Source of the DNA: Clostridiales bacterium UBA7103
GTDB lineage: Bacteria > Bacillota > Clostridia > Oscillospirales > Oscillospiraceae
Assembly: GCA_002493305.1 (NCBI GenBank)
Contig: DKYJ01000032.1
Location: forward strand, 80,862 to 116,758
Direction of reading: 5' to 3'
DNA length: 35,897 bases
Under the pieces are notes generated by a model. The model did not search any database and was not told where the DNA came from. It worked only from the letters and a program-made list of their open reading frames with translations. How positions within the stretch are numbered: the stretch's first letter is position 1; each line of letters starts with the position of its first letter. Positions 15,182 to 23,600 of the stretch are shown here, piece by piece. The translations under genes and the position numbers were made by a program.

Positions 15182-15685
15182 TTAGAATTTCCACGCGTTG
15201 ACCGGCAGCTTCAGCTTGAAGCCGTACCGGAAGATGAGGAGTATCGCCACAGATGCGATAAGCGCAACAGCGAAATATTTCAGCCAGCTTTTAAGCGAGA
15301 AATCGCCGGAGAGAAGGGTCATCTGCAAGGTGAGATAAAGCGTGGCGCAAACTGTAAAGCCCAATTTCCTGAGCAACAGCAAAAACAGAAATATAAGCGC
15401 AAGCGTCAAAAGCGGAGTGAGCCGCTCGATGAGCGGCAGCTCTTTTCGGGCGGCCTTCTTTTCCGCCAACGCTTTCTTCTCTTCCTCGCTCACCTTCATT
15501 CTCAGAGCTTGGATAAACATCCCAATGCCCAGAAGGATCAGCCCTATTGCAACTACTCGCGGGATAAACTCAGGCTTTATGAGATTGTTTGTCCCGCTGG
15601 ACAGATTTCGGGTAAATATAAATATCCATGCTGCCACGGCCCAGGCGACCGCGGAAGATACAAAGCCTTTGATTTTTTCGGTCAT
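15182..15685 (-). CDS. tctB: Tripartite tricarboxylate transporter small permease TctB
   Basis: A 167-residue protein with four predicted membrane spans, the length and layout expected of TctB: spans near 10-27 and 43-63, a charged Lys/Glu-rich loop (about 66-84, KVSEEEKKALAEKKAARK), then spans near 88-125 and 135-155. TctB sequences are poorly conserved, so the call rests on size, topology and position between tctC and tctA. It is separated from tctC by a strong hairpin at 15721-15752, which probably reduces its expression relative to the binding protein. Confidence 0.85.
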   Translation of the reverse strand: MTEKIKGFVSSAVAWAVAAWIFIFTRNLSSGTNNLIKPEFIPRVVAIGLILLGIGMFIQALRMKVSEEEKKALAEKKAARKELPLIERLTPLLTLALIFLFLLLLRKLGFTVCATLYLTLQMTLLSGDFSLKSWLKYFAVALIASVAILLIFRYGFKLKLPVNAWKF

Positions 15686-15720
15686 GTTTTATTCCTCCCT
15701 GTTAAGGAACCGGTCTCTAA

Positions 15721-15752
15721 AAAGGGAGCGCACACCGCAGTGCGCTCCCTTT
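15721..15752 (-). terminator. Strong hairpin between tctC and tctB
   Basis: A 13-bp perfect stem, 15721-15733 with 15740-15752, and a 6-nt loop. On the minus strand it is followed by TTTTTAGAG, a good intrinsic terminator. As both flanking genes are one transporter, it likely acts as partial terminator or 3' stabiliser, keeping the binding protein in excess. Confidence 0.85.
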
Positions 15753-15766
15753 CAGAAATCACTTGC

Positions 15767-16795
15767 TCAGTTGTAGCGCGCATTATACTGATCTACAAGC
15801 TGCTGGAAATAGTCCTGCATCTCATAGACATAATCCTGCGCTTCCTGTCCGGTTTTTACATCGGGCGTGAAGAAGTAGTTGGAGAGGACGCTGACATAAT
15901 TGTCGGTATAGGCGTCTTTCTCAATGGCCTCGGCCATTTTGCTGACTATGGCAGGGTCGGTTCCCTTGGGGAAGGCCACGATGTAGAAATGAGTCCACAC
16001 AGTATCGATGCCGGTGGCCTCCTTCAGCGTAGGCACATCAAGACCTTCTACCGGCTCATCTGCCAGAACTGCCAGACAGCGCATATCTCCGCTCTCAACA
16101 TAGGGTGCGCAGCTGCCGTACACGGAGACGTTTACATCGACATCGCCGCCCAGCAGCGCGGTTGCGCGGTCTGCGCCGCCGCCGATAGAGCAGATGTTGA
16201 ATTCAAGCCCGCCCTTTTCCTCCATATCGACAATGAGCATATGGGTAGAGGCGCCGGTCTCAGTGGCGATGGACACCTCGCCCGGATGCTCCTTTACGTA
16301 GTCGAACAGCTCCTCGATGGTGTTCCAGGGAGAATTGCTGTTGACAAAAATTGCGGTGGAGCTGCCGCCGCCGGTGACAGCGCAGATGTCAAACATCTCG
16401 TCCCAGGGCTTGTCAAAACGGTCAAGCAGGCTGCCGAGCAGCAAGTCAACGTGCCAGTAGAGGGCACTGTATCCGTCGGCCTCTCTGCCAAGCAGCTCAT
16501 TGATCGCGACTGTACCGGAACCGCCGGCCATGTTCAGCACGCTGACAGTCTGACCGAGGGTCTCTGTCAGGGAGGCTGCAAGGCCGCGGGAGGTCAGGTC
16601 AGTATCACCGCCGGGGTTCGCCGGAATAACAAACTCAATTGCTTCCTCGGGCCAAGCTATATCCTCCGGGGCATCGGTTTCGGGGGCCGGATCCTCCGAC
16701 GGAGCCTGAGTGGGTGCCGGCTGCGCGCTGTTCCCGCAGGCGCAGAGCGCGAATACCATGCACAGGGCAAGCAGAAGTGCTAACATTTTTTTCAT
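15767..16795 (-). CDS. tctC: TctC-like substrate-binding lipoprotein of the TTT transporter
   Basis: A 342-residue secreted lipoprotein. The signal peptide MKKMLALLLALCMVFALCAC ends in the lipobox LCAC, giving lipidated Cys20, followed by a Pro/Glu-rich linker (about 21-50). The mature part has the Bug/TctC fold hallmarks: IEFVIPANPGGDTDLTSRGLA near 53-73, NMAGGSGTVAINELL, and the C-terminal VAFPKGTDPAIVSKMAEAIEK. The family binds carboxylates through water-mediated contacts. It is the first gene of the catabolic operon, preceded by GAGGAGG, and divergent from the LacI regulator. A lipid anchor in place of a free periplasmic form is as expected for a Gram-positive. Confidence 0.94.
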   Translation of the reverse strand: MKKMLALLLALCMVFALCACGNSAQPAPTQAPSEDPAPETDAPEDIAWPEEAIEFVIPANPGGDTDLTSRGLAASLTETLGQTVSVLNMAGGSGTVAINELLGREADGYSALYWHVDLLLGSLLDRFDKPWDEMFDICAVTGGGSSTAIFVNSNSPWNTIEELFDYVKEHPGEVSIATETGASTHMLIVDMEEKGGLEFNICSIGGGADRATALLGGDVDVNVSVYGSCAPYVESGDMRCLAVLADEPVEGLDVPTLKEATGIDTVWTHFYIVAFPKGTDPAIVSKMAEAIEKDAYTDNYVSVLSNYFFTPDVKTGQEAQDYVYEMQDYFQQLVDQYNARYN

Positions 16796-16813
16796 GTGGG
16801 TTCCTCCTCGTTT

Positions 16814-16830
16814 GTTTCAGTGTGTTTCAG
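16814..16830. promoter_or_regulatory. Tandem GTTTCAG half-sites in the tctC leader
   Basis: GTTTCAG occurs at 16814-16820 and again at 16824-16830, exactly 10 bp apart, in the 5' untranslated region of tctC just upstream of its ribosome binding site. The same word makes up the palindrome at 16940-16956, so this may be an auxiliary operator. Confidence 0.45.
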
Positions 16831-16892
16831 AAAAGCTCCTGAATCATCTCTGTAATGCGGCTGCATTCGTTTTATACAGCCTCGTCAATATA

Positions 16893-16921
16893 TAAATACC
16901 ATGTTTTTTCTCCTTTAGCAA
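16893..16921 (-). promoter_or_regulatory. Candidate tctC operon promoter
   Basis: Read on the minus strand: -35 TTGCTA (16921-16916), a 17-nt spacer, -10 TATTTA (16898-16893), giving a leader of about 90 nt. It is a moderate match; other AT-rich -10 words occur nearby, for example TATAAA at 16876-16871. Confidence 0.45.
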
Positions 16922-16939
16922 TAGAAAAAATAATATTTG

Positions 16940-16966
16940 TGAAACATGTAGTTTCAGCTGTTTCAA
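16940..16966. promoter_or_regulatory. Candidate operator for the LacI-family regulator
   Basis: TGAAAC (16940-16945), a 5-nt centre and GTTTCA (16951-16956) form a perfect 17-bp palindrome, and a further GTTTCA follows at 16960-16965. It lies in the divergent spacer, about 18 bp upstream of both putative -35 boxes (lacI at 16985 and tctC at 16921). The adjacent LacI-family regulator is the natural candidate ligand; binding is inferred. Confidence 0.55.
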
Positions 16967-16984
16967 GATTGTGTATTTTGTCAA

Positions 16985-17013
16985 TTGATTTTGTCGTCTG
17001 TATATCGTATAAA
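16985..17013 (+). promoter_or_regulatory. Promoter of the LacI-family regulator gene
   Basis: -35 TTGATT (16985-16990), a 17-nt spacer, and -10 TATAAA (17008-17013), about 35 nt before the chosen start codon. Confidence 0.65.
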
Positions 17014-17047
17014 TATAGTACAAGAAAAAATTAAGGTGGTAGGATCG

Positions 17048-18043
17048 ATGGCAACTGTCAGGGAAATAGCCGCTCTGGCCGGGGTTTCTCCGAGTACGGT
17101 CTCCCGAGTTATAAACGGCAATGTGCCGGTAAAGGATTCTTTGCGCAATAAGGTGCTCTCCGCGATACAGCGGCTTGACAGCTTGGAGCGCTCTGGCCCG
17201 GCGAAGTGGACAGGCGGCACAGTCGGTATTATTATGCCCACCGCTTCGGCCGTGAAGCTTGCGGAGCACCCTTCGCTGTATACGATAGTTTTGAGCTTTA
17301 TAAGCGTTTTGAGCAGCAACGGGATAGGGAACACGACAATCCCTTTGGAGGATAATATGTCCGGCATTACCGCGCTGAAAATCGACGGGTTTCTTATCCT
17401 CGGCACAAGTGAGGAGCAGGAGGATAAGCTGCTTCCTCTGCTGACGGAAATCGGCAAGCCCTTCATCTTTATTAACCGCTTTATGGGAGACAAACACGCC
17501 AGCTGCATTAATTTTGACGAGGAACAGGCAATTGAGATCGCCGTCAACTATCTTTTGAAGCTGGGCCATACAAAAATCGCCTTTATCGGCGGCAACCCGG
17601 ATTACCGGAACACAAAGCTGCGCTATCTCAGCTATGTGAACACTCTGCGTCAGGCGGGCATAGAGCCGGATCCGGAGTTTGTCCTGTACGGCGAGTATTC
17701 CGAGCGCTCCGGCGAGGAGCTGGGACGCAGGCTGCTCAGCCTGAAAAAGCGCCCTACCGCCGCCTGCGTCGGCAGCGACCCTATCGCCATAGGCTTTATG
17801 CGCTATCTAAGCCAGCAGGGGCTGAAGCTGCCTCAGGACTTGTCCGTCATCGGCTTCGGCGATATTGACGCCTGCGAATATGTCACCCCCGCGCTCACCA
17901 CCATCTCCCAAAACAGCAGGGATATCGGCTCTGTCGCCGCGGAAGCCCTGCTGGAAATGATAAAAAACCCCATCATCTGCCGGCAGCAGATCCTGCTGCA
18001 CACGAAGCTCGTCGTCAGGAACTCCTGTGCGCCCTTAGCGTGA
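17048..18043 (+). CDS. LacI family transcriptional regulator
   Basis: A 331-residue regulator. The N-terminal helix-turn-helix (ATVREIAALAGVSPSTVSRV, residues 2-21) and hinge region are followed by a periplasmic-binding-protein-like effector domain (from about 60), with VGIIMPTASAVKL, KIAFIGGNPDYRNTKLR and the late block CVGSDPIAIGFMRYLSQQGLKLPQDLSVIGFGD, seen in segments. The track-level frame opens at 16985, but ATG at 17048 has AGGTGG at 17034-17039 and begins right at the family N-terminus. It is divergent from the tct-dehydratase-kdgK operon and most likely controls it, with a sugar acid or pathway intermediate as inducer. The adjacent palindrome is the candidate operator. Confidence 0.93.
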   Translation: MATVREIAALAGVSPSTVSRVINGNVPVKDSLRNKVLSAIQRLDSLERSGPAKWTGGTVGIIMPTASAVKLAEHPSLYTIVLSFISVLSSNGIGNTTIPLEDNMSGITALKIDGFLILGTSEEQEDKLLPLLTEIGKPFIFINRFMGDKHASCINFDEEQAIEIAVNYLLKLGHTKIAFIGGNPDYRNTKLRYLSYVNTLRQAGIEPDPEFVLYGEYSERSGEELGRRLLSLKKRPTAACVGSDPIAIGFMRYLSQQGLKLPQDLSVIGFGDIDACEYVTPALTTISQNSRDIGSVAAEALLEMIKNPIICRQQILLHTKLVVRNSCAPLA

Positions 18044-18098
18044 GAAAGGCTAAGCGCGCGAGGGCGCAGCCTGCAAAATCAAGGCTAATTGCGCAAAA

Positions 18099-18130
18099 AG
18101 ACCCCGGAAAACGATGGTTTTCCGGGGTCT
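18099..18130 (+). terminator. Terminator after the LacI-family gene
   Basis: A 13-bp perfect stem, 18099-18111 with 18118-18130, and loop CGATGG. Its core (CCGGAAAA, loop ending ATGG, TTTTCCGG) closely resembles the terminator at 3018-3051. There is no long T run directly after it. Confidence 0.75.
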
Positions 18131-18137
18131 GCAGTTT

Positions 18138-18168
18138 GTCAAAAAAGTCTCTTCGGGACTTTTTTGAC
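18138..18168. terminator. Second hairpin in tandem, AT-rich
   Basis: GTCAAAAAAGTC (18138-18149) pairs perfectly with GACTTTTTTGAC (18157-18168) around the 7-nt loop TCTTCGG. The internal T6 run could support termination. It abuts repeat copy B and may be part of that repeat unit, since copy A is cut by the window edge at the same place. Confidence 0.55.
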
Positions 18169-18171
18169 CGC

Positions 18172-18408
18172 TTCTCCCGCCGTGCGTTTTGAAAGAGTTC
18201 AAAACGCAGCTTTGCCCGAAAAGCCCGGGATACCTACCTTTTCGGCGGCGGCTTATTGAACACGAGGCGGGCCTGTCTCGCTGCGGCTCGGTCACGGTGC
18301 GGCTCTGATATGCCACCGGCATATCATTCACTACCGCACCGCCGCTTCGCTACCCCTCGTCCTCCCCGCTGCTCTATTGTCGTTCATGGGCAGCATAGGC
18401 TTTTTGGC
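18172..18408. repeat. Dispersed intergenic repeat, copy B (long form)
   Basis: It matches 1-165 block by block: the hairpin GCGTTTTGAA (18184-18193) with TTCAAAACGC (18198-18207), whose loop differs (AGAG against AGGA), then the GCCCGAAAAGCCCG, ACACGAGGCGGGCC, CCCTCGTCCTCCCC and GGGCAGCATAGG blocks. About 80 extra bases (roughly 18272-18351) hold a nested palindrome: GGTGCGG with CCGCACC outside, and GATATGCC with GGCATATC inside. This accounts for most of the 379-bp gap between the LacI and SDR genes. No coding potential was recognised. Confidence 0.7.
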
Positions 18409-18422
18409 ATTGTTTTTAAAGC

Positions 18423-19217
18423 TCATTTGCCCTCGGCGGCTTTCCTGAACTGAGTAGAGGTGGCCACATGTGAGTGCAGGCCGCCGTCAACATCAAGCAC
18501 CTGCCCGGTCACATAGGAGCTTTCGTCAGAGGCAAGGTACAGGCACATGTAGGCGATATCCTCGGGTCTGCCGTAGCGGTTGACCTCAATATTATCAAGG
18601 AAGATATCCTTCTGGAGCTGGGGAACATAGGCGTCATTCTGGGGTGTGACGATGAGCCCGGGGCGCACGCAGTTGCAGCGGATATCTTCCTTGCCGTATT
18701 GCAGGGCGACGGATTTTGTGAGCATATCCACCCCGGCCTTGGCGCAGCTATACGCTGTCGCGCCCAGATCACCACCGACGGAGGCCATCGAGCCGATATT
18801 CACGATTGAGCCGCCGTTTGCACGCATATAGGGCAGCACGGCCTTTATGGCGAGGAAAGCGCCCTTCAGGTCGCTGTTGAAAATATCGTCCCACATCTCG
18901 CTCGTGACCTGCTCCACGCTGCCATCGGGCAGGCCAACATTGGCGGCGTTATTGACCAGCACGTCTATCCTGCCGTATTTCTCCCCGATATCGGTGAAGA
19001 GGGAGGCAACAGTCTCGGGTTTGGTCACATCCATGTAGTGGAAAACGGCCCTACCGCCGCTTTTGCGGATATCATCAGCGACAAATTTCCCCTTGCGCTC
19101 CCGGCGGCCGCAGACCACGACGGTTGCTCCCTCTGCGGCAAAGAGCCTCGCAATGCCCAAGCCTATGCCGCTGGTAGAGCCTGTGATTATGGCGATCTTG
19201 TCTTTCAGTCTGTCCAT
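18423..19217 (-). CDS. SDR family oxidoreductase
   Basis: A 264-residue classical short-chain dehydrogenase. The cofactor motif TGSTSGIG is at 12-19, NNAA at 89-92, and the catalytic Ser143 (NIGSMAS), Tyr156 and Lys160 (YSCAK) are all present. Basic residues after the second strand (CGRRERKGK) suggest NADP(H) preference. The frame extends upstream to 19283, but the ATG at 19217 has GGAGG 8 bases upstream and starts at the family N-terminus (MDRLKDKIAIITG). Substrates of this family range from 3-oxoacyl-ACP to gluconate and steroids, so none can be assigned. It lies downstream of the aminotransferase on the same strand, separated by a weak hairpin. Confidence 0.9.
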   Translation of the reverse strand: MDRLKDKIAIITGSTSGIGLGIARLFAAEGATVVVCGRRERKGKFVADDIRKSGGRAVFHYMDVTKPETVASLFTDIGEKYGRIDVLVNNAANVGLPDGSVEQVTSEMWDDIFNSDLKGAFLAIKAVLPYMRANGGSIVNIGSMASVGGDLGATAYSCAKAGVDMLTKSVALQYGKEDIRCNCVRPGLIVTPQNDAYVPQLQKDIFLDNIEVNRYGRPEDIAYMCLYLASDESSYVTGQVLDVDGGLHSHVATSTQFRKAAEGK

Positions 19218-19251
19218 AAGTATTTCCTCCTTTGTAGTTCTATTTGACCGT

Positions 19252-19281
19252 AAAAAGCTGACAGGGCGCGCGGACCCTGCC
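19252..19281 (-). terminator. Weak terminator after the aminotransferase
   Basis: CAGGG (19262-19266) pairs with CCCTG (19275-19279); on the minus strand a T5 run (complement of 19252-19256) follows five bases later. The stem is short, so read-through into the SDR gene is likely. Confidence 0.45.
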
Positions 19282-19295
19282 AACTTGTTTGCGTT

Positions 19296-20486
19296 TTATT
19301 TGCCGTTATACTTCTCAATGGCGATTTTCAGAATATCCATAGCCCGCTCAAGATCCTCCTGCTTGAGAACGTAGGCCATGCGAACCTCGTTCTTACCCGT
19401 GTTGGGCGTGCCGTAAAACGGCTCTCCGCAGGCGAACATCACCGTTTCGCCCTTGTCGTTAAACTCATTGAGCAGCCAGTGCTGGAAAGTGTCCGCATCG
19501 TCAACGGGCAGGGCGGCCATCACATAGAAGGCGCCCTTAGGCTCGGCGCAGACAACGCCGGGGATTTGGCGGAGCTTTGCCATAAGAGCGTCGCGGCGGC
19601 GCTTGTATTCCTCGCGGGACTCGGCAAAATAGTCCGACGGAAGGGTATACAGCGCGGCGGAGGCCACCTGATCCACCGTGGGGGAGCAGAGGCGGCACTG
19701 ACACCATTTCATCGCCTGAGACATGAAGTCCTTGTTCTTGGAGATGAGCATACCGGTTCTGGAGCCGCAGGCGGAGAAGCGCTTGGATACGGAGTCGATA
19801 ACTATCACATTTTCTTCATAGCCCTCGAACTGGAGCGCGCTCATCAGCGGCTCGCCGCCGTAGACAAACTCCCTGTAAACCTCGTCGCAGACTATGCACA
19901 GGTCGTGCTCCTTGGCGATGTCCAGCATGAGCTTAAGCTCCTCGGGGGAGAGCACAGCGCCGGTGGGGTTGCCGGGGTTGGTTATCATGATGGCGCGGGT
20001 GCGCTCGTTGATGCAGGACTCCACGCGCTCGCGCACGGCGTAGCGGTAGCCCTCCTCCGGGCGGGTGGTCAGCGGGTGGATAGTTGCCCCGGCGAGGGTG
20101 ACGGAGGTGTGGTAGTTGGGATAATAAGGCTCGGGAATGATGATCTCGTCCCCGTCGTCCAGCAGGCAGGCCATGGTCATCTGCAGAGCCTCGCTGCCGC
20201 CGTTAGTGGCCAGTACATTGCTCCGCTCGAGCTTTACGCCTATCCTGTCATAGTAGCGGCACACCGCGTCCAGCAGCTCCGGCACACCGGCGGAGGGAGC
20301 ATAGGCCAGAACGGGCTGATCAAAGCTTTTCAGCGCGTCATAGTACACCTCAGGGGTCTTTATATCGGGCTGGCCGATGTTGAGGTGGTATATCTTGATC
20401 CCGCGGCTGACGGCGGCGTCCGCCTCGCCGTTGAATTTGCGCATGGGCGAAAGGCCGCATTTTTCCATTTTGGATGAAAATTTCAT
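19296..20486 (-). CDS. Pyridoxal-phosphate-dependent class I aminotransferase
   Basis: A 396-residue fold-type I aminotransferase similar to aspartate aminotransferases. It contains NPGNPTGAVLS (Asn174), Asp201 in CDEVYREFVYGG, the PLP lysine Lys235 in DSVSKRFSACGSRTG with Arg243, and the substrate-carboxylate arginine in VRMAYVL near the end. The frame opens at a TTG (20501), but ATG at 20486 sits eight bases after GGGGGT and starts the natural N-terminus. A promoter lies at 20567-20595. It is divergent from addB. The amino-acid substrate cannot be read from sequence; aspartate or aromatic/alanine-type use is most common in this subfamily. Confidence 0.92.
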   Translation of the reverse strand: MKFSSKMEKCGLSPMRKFNGEADAAVSRGIKIYHLNIGQPDIKTPEVYYDALKSFDQPVLAYAPSAGVPELLDAVCRYYDRIGVKLERSNVLATNGGSEALQMTMACLLDDGDEIIIPEPYYPNYHTSVTLAGATIHPLTTRPEEGYRYAVRERVESCINERTRAIMITNPGNPTGAVLSPEELKLMLDIAKEHDLCIVCDEVYREFVYGGEPLMSALQFEGYEENVIVIDSVSKRFSACGSRTGMLISKNKDFMSQAMKWCQCRLCSPTVDQVASAALYTLPSDYFAESREEYKRRRDALMAKLRQIPGVVCAEPKGAFYVMAALPVDDADTFQHWLLNEFNDKGETVMFACGEPFYGTPNTGKNEVRMAYVLKQEDLERAMDILKIAIEKYNGK

Positions 20487-20523
20487 GTTGTTAACCCCCA
20501 ATTCAAATGTTGAGCGGTCGGTT

Positions 20524-20541
20524 GCGGGGACATTTCCCCGC
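20524..20541 (-). promoter_or_regulatory. Hairpin in the aminotransferase leader
   Basis: GCGGGGA (20524-20530) pairs perfectly with TCCCCGC (20535-20541) around a 4-nt loop, within the roughly 75-nt leader between the -10 box and the start codon. It lies 38 nt upstream of the ATG. Role unknown; mRNA stabilisation is one option. Confidence 0.35.
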
Positions 20542-20566
20542 GAGGGTCGGCTCGTGTAATAGATAA

Positions 20567-20595
20567 TTTATACCACAAATGCCCCGGCAGTTCAA
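20567..20595 (-). promoter_or_regulatory. Aminotransferase promoter
   Basis: Read on the minus strand: -35 TTGAAC (20595-20590), a 17-nt spacer, -10 TATAAA (20572-20567) preceded by TGG, an extended -10. A good match. Confidence 0.75.
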
Positions 20596-20639
20596 TATTT
20601 TCAGAAATTTTTTATTGTCTGCGCAAAATGCGGCTGATA

Positions 20640-20648
20640 TGTTATAAT
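20640..20648 (+). promoter_or_regulatory. addBA promoter (extended -10)
   Basis: TGTTATAAT at 20640-20648 is a consensus extended -10 box, about 26 nt before the addB start. No -35 hexamer with 17-nt spacing stands out; TTGTCT at 20615-20620 is 22 nt away, too far to be ideal. Confidence 0.6.
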
Positions 20649-20673
20649 GTAAAAAAGAAAGGGGTGCGCCTTG

Positions 20674-23600
20674 ATGCTGAGACTTCTTGTCGGCAAAGCC
20701 CGCACGGGCAAGACCGCAACCATGATAAAAGAGATCGCCGCCGCTGTCGAAGAAAAGCAGGGCGGGCGCATCGTCATAGTGCCTGAGCAATACAGCCACG
20801 AGGCCGAGCGGGAGCTTTGCGCCGCCTGCGGGGACAGCATGAGCCTCTATGCGGAGGTTTTCAGCTTCACCGGTCTTGCCCGCCGGGTGATGAGCGTCTG
20901 CGGCGGGGGCGCGGCAAAATACATGGACAAGGGCGGCAGACTTCTGTGCATGGCGCTGGCGGCGGATCGGGTGCGGACGGAGCTCCGAGTCTACGGCAGC
21001 TCATGCCGCAAGGCTGAGACGCAGGAGCTGCTGCTCTCGGCGCTGGACGAGCTTAAAACCGCCTGCATAACACCGGATATGCTCCTCGCCGCCGCGGAGA
21101 AGATAGGCGGCGGCCTTGGGGATAAGCTCGGCGACATGGCGCTTATCAGCGAAGCCTATGATGCCGCCGTCTCGAACAGCGCGGCAGACCCGGTGGACAG
21201 ACTCAGCGCCGTGGCGCAGAGCATATATGACGCGCAGCTCGGCGCTGGGAAAAGGATATATGTGGACGGCTTTATCGACTTTACCCGGCAGGAGCAGCTG
21301 CTGCTTGAGGCGTTGCTGCTCACCGGCGCGGAGCTTACGGTCTGCATGACCGTTGACAGCCTTGACGGCATAAATGAGGTGTACGAGCTTTCGCGCCGCG
21401 CCTGCCGCAAGCTGATCGCGGCGGCAAAGGAGCGGGGCATAGAGTACAGGATAGAGACAGCCGCCGGGCGGCAGACCGGCGCACTGGGCTATTTTGCCGA
21501 CAATATGTTCAACTACGGGGCGGCGGCCTTCCCCGGCCACGCACCCATCGCTCTGCGCACGGCGGAGAGTATTGGCGCGGAGTGCGAGTTTGCCGCCGCC
21601 CGGGCGCTGGAGCTTGTGCGGGAGCAGGGCTGCCGCTGGCGGGATATCGCCGTTGCCGTGCGCGGCTTTGAGGACTACCGGGAGGCGCTGGAAAACGCTT
21701 TCCGTCTCTACGGTGTGCCGCTGTATACCGCGAGGCGCAGCGAAATAATGGCAAAGCCGCTCACGGCGCTCATATCAGGCGCGTATGAGATAATTCAAAA
21801 CGGCTGGGAGCCTGACGAGCTTATAAGCTACATGGGCACGGGGCTTACCGGGCTTAACTTTGACGAGTGCGACGAGCTGTCAAGTTATATTTTCATGTGG
21901 CAGCTCCGGAGCGGGGCATGGTTAAGGGAGAGCGACTGGCGACAGCACCCCGACGGCTATGGCGGGGACTATGACGGGCAGACTGAGGAGCGTTTACAGC
22001 GGATAAACACCCTTCGCCGACGGATAGCCGCGCCACTTATCGGCCTGCAGCGGCGCAGTGCACAGGCTCAGACTGCCCACGAACAGGCAGTGGCGCTCTC
22101 GCGGTTTTTAGAGGAGCTGGAGCTGCCGCAGCGCCTGACGGAGCGCGCTCAGGAGCTGGAGGAGAGCGGCCGGGAGGAGCTTTCCCAGGAGTACCGCCAG
22201 CTCTGGGGCGTCATAGTCACCGCTCTTGAGCAGAGCGCCGCCATTCTGGGCGATATGGAGATGGACGGGGCGGAGTATTCCAAATTATTCATGCTCAGCC
22301 TCTCAAAATACGATGTGGGCACGATCCCCGTGTCCCTTGACAGGGTTTCCGCCGGTGACTTTGACCGTATGCGCCGGCGCAGTATAAAGCACCTGATAGT
22401 GCTCGGCTGCAGCGACGAGCGTCTGCCAATGACACAGGAGAACGCCGGCGTTTTCTCCGATGATGAGCGGGAGCGCCTTGCCGGGGAGGGCATTGAACTG
22501 GGCGCGGGCTCCGGCGAGCTTTGGCGGGAGTTCAGCCTCATATACAACTGCCTGAGCCTGCCCTCGGAGGGACTGGATCTGTGCATGAGCCAGACCGACG
22601 GCGATGGAGAGCTTTTGCGCCCGGCCTCGGTCTATAACCGGGCGGCGGAAATATTCTCCCTGTGCCCGGAGCCGGTGGATATTGACGATTGCCGTCTTTC
22701 GGCCCCGGCCCCGGCCATAAGCCTCGCGGCTAACGCCTTTCACGGAGGCAGCGGTGCTGCGGCAGCGGCGGCGGAGTATTTCCGCCGGGAGGACACTCAG
22801 CGCTACTCGCGGCTTGAAGCGGCGGCGGGAATGAACCGGGGGCGGCTGTCGCCGGCGACGGTAGAGGCGCTGTACGGGGCGAAGCCCAGAATGAGCGCCT
22901 CAAGGATCGACAAATTTTTAAGCTGCCGTTTTTCATACTTCTGCCAATATGCGCTGAAGGCCAAGCCCTATAAGCCCGCGGCTTTCACGCCCCCGGAGAT
23001 AGGCACGTTTATCCACTATGTGATGGAGAATACCGTCCGCCGTGTGAAGGAGCTGGGCGGCTTCAAGCGTGTTGATGACGGAACCGTTGAGGAGATCTGC
23101 CAGAGCTTTATTGAAAAATATATCCACGAGGAGCTGTTTGATTTCGGGGAAAAAAGCCAGCGCTTTGTGTATCTCTTTAAGCGCATCTGTGAGGACGCGA
23201 AGCAGATCGTGGCGGACACCGCCGCGGAACTGCGCCGCTCAGATTTTGAGCCGCTGGAGCTGGAGCTGGACTTCTCAAAGGCGCGGGACATCGCCCCCAT
23301 GGAGCTGGGCGGCGAGGGTGGAGCAATTAGTCTCACCGGTATCGCTGACAGGGTGGACGGATGGGTGCACGACGGGAAACTGTTTTTGCGCGTTGTGGAC
23401 TACAAAACCGGGAGCAAGGCCTTCTCTCTATCCGATGTGTGGTACGGTATGGGACTGCAAATGCTGCTGTACCTGTTCACGCTGGAGGAAAACGGCGCGG
23501 AGCACTACGGAGCCCGGGAGGTAGTCCCCGCAGGGGTGATGTATACCCCCGCCCGCAAGGTGATAGTCAGTATGGACAGCGAACCTAGCGAGGAGGACGT

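Noticed and set aside
15023..16783. 586-codon plus-strand open frame opposite tctB and tctC
   Set aside because: It spans two opposite genes and the strong hairpin between them, has no Shine-Dalgarno sequence, and translates to low-complexity Arg/Gln/His/Gly-rich sequence.
16814..16966. GTTTCA repeats considered as a degenerate CRISPR or attachment site
   Set aside because: The words are only 6-7 bp, with irregular spacing, and fit an operator array between divergent promoters better.
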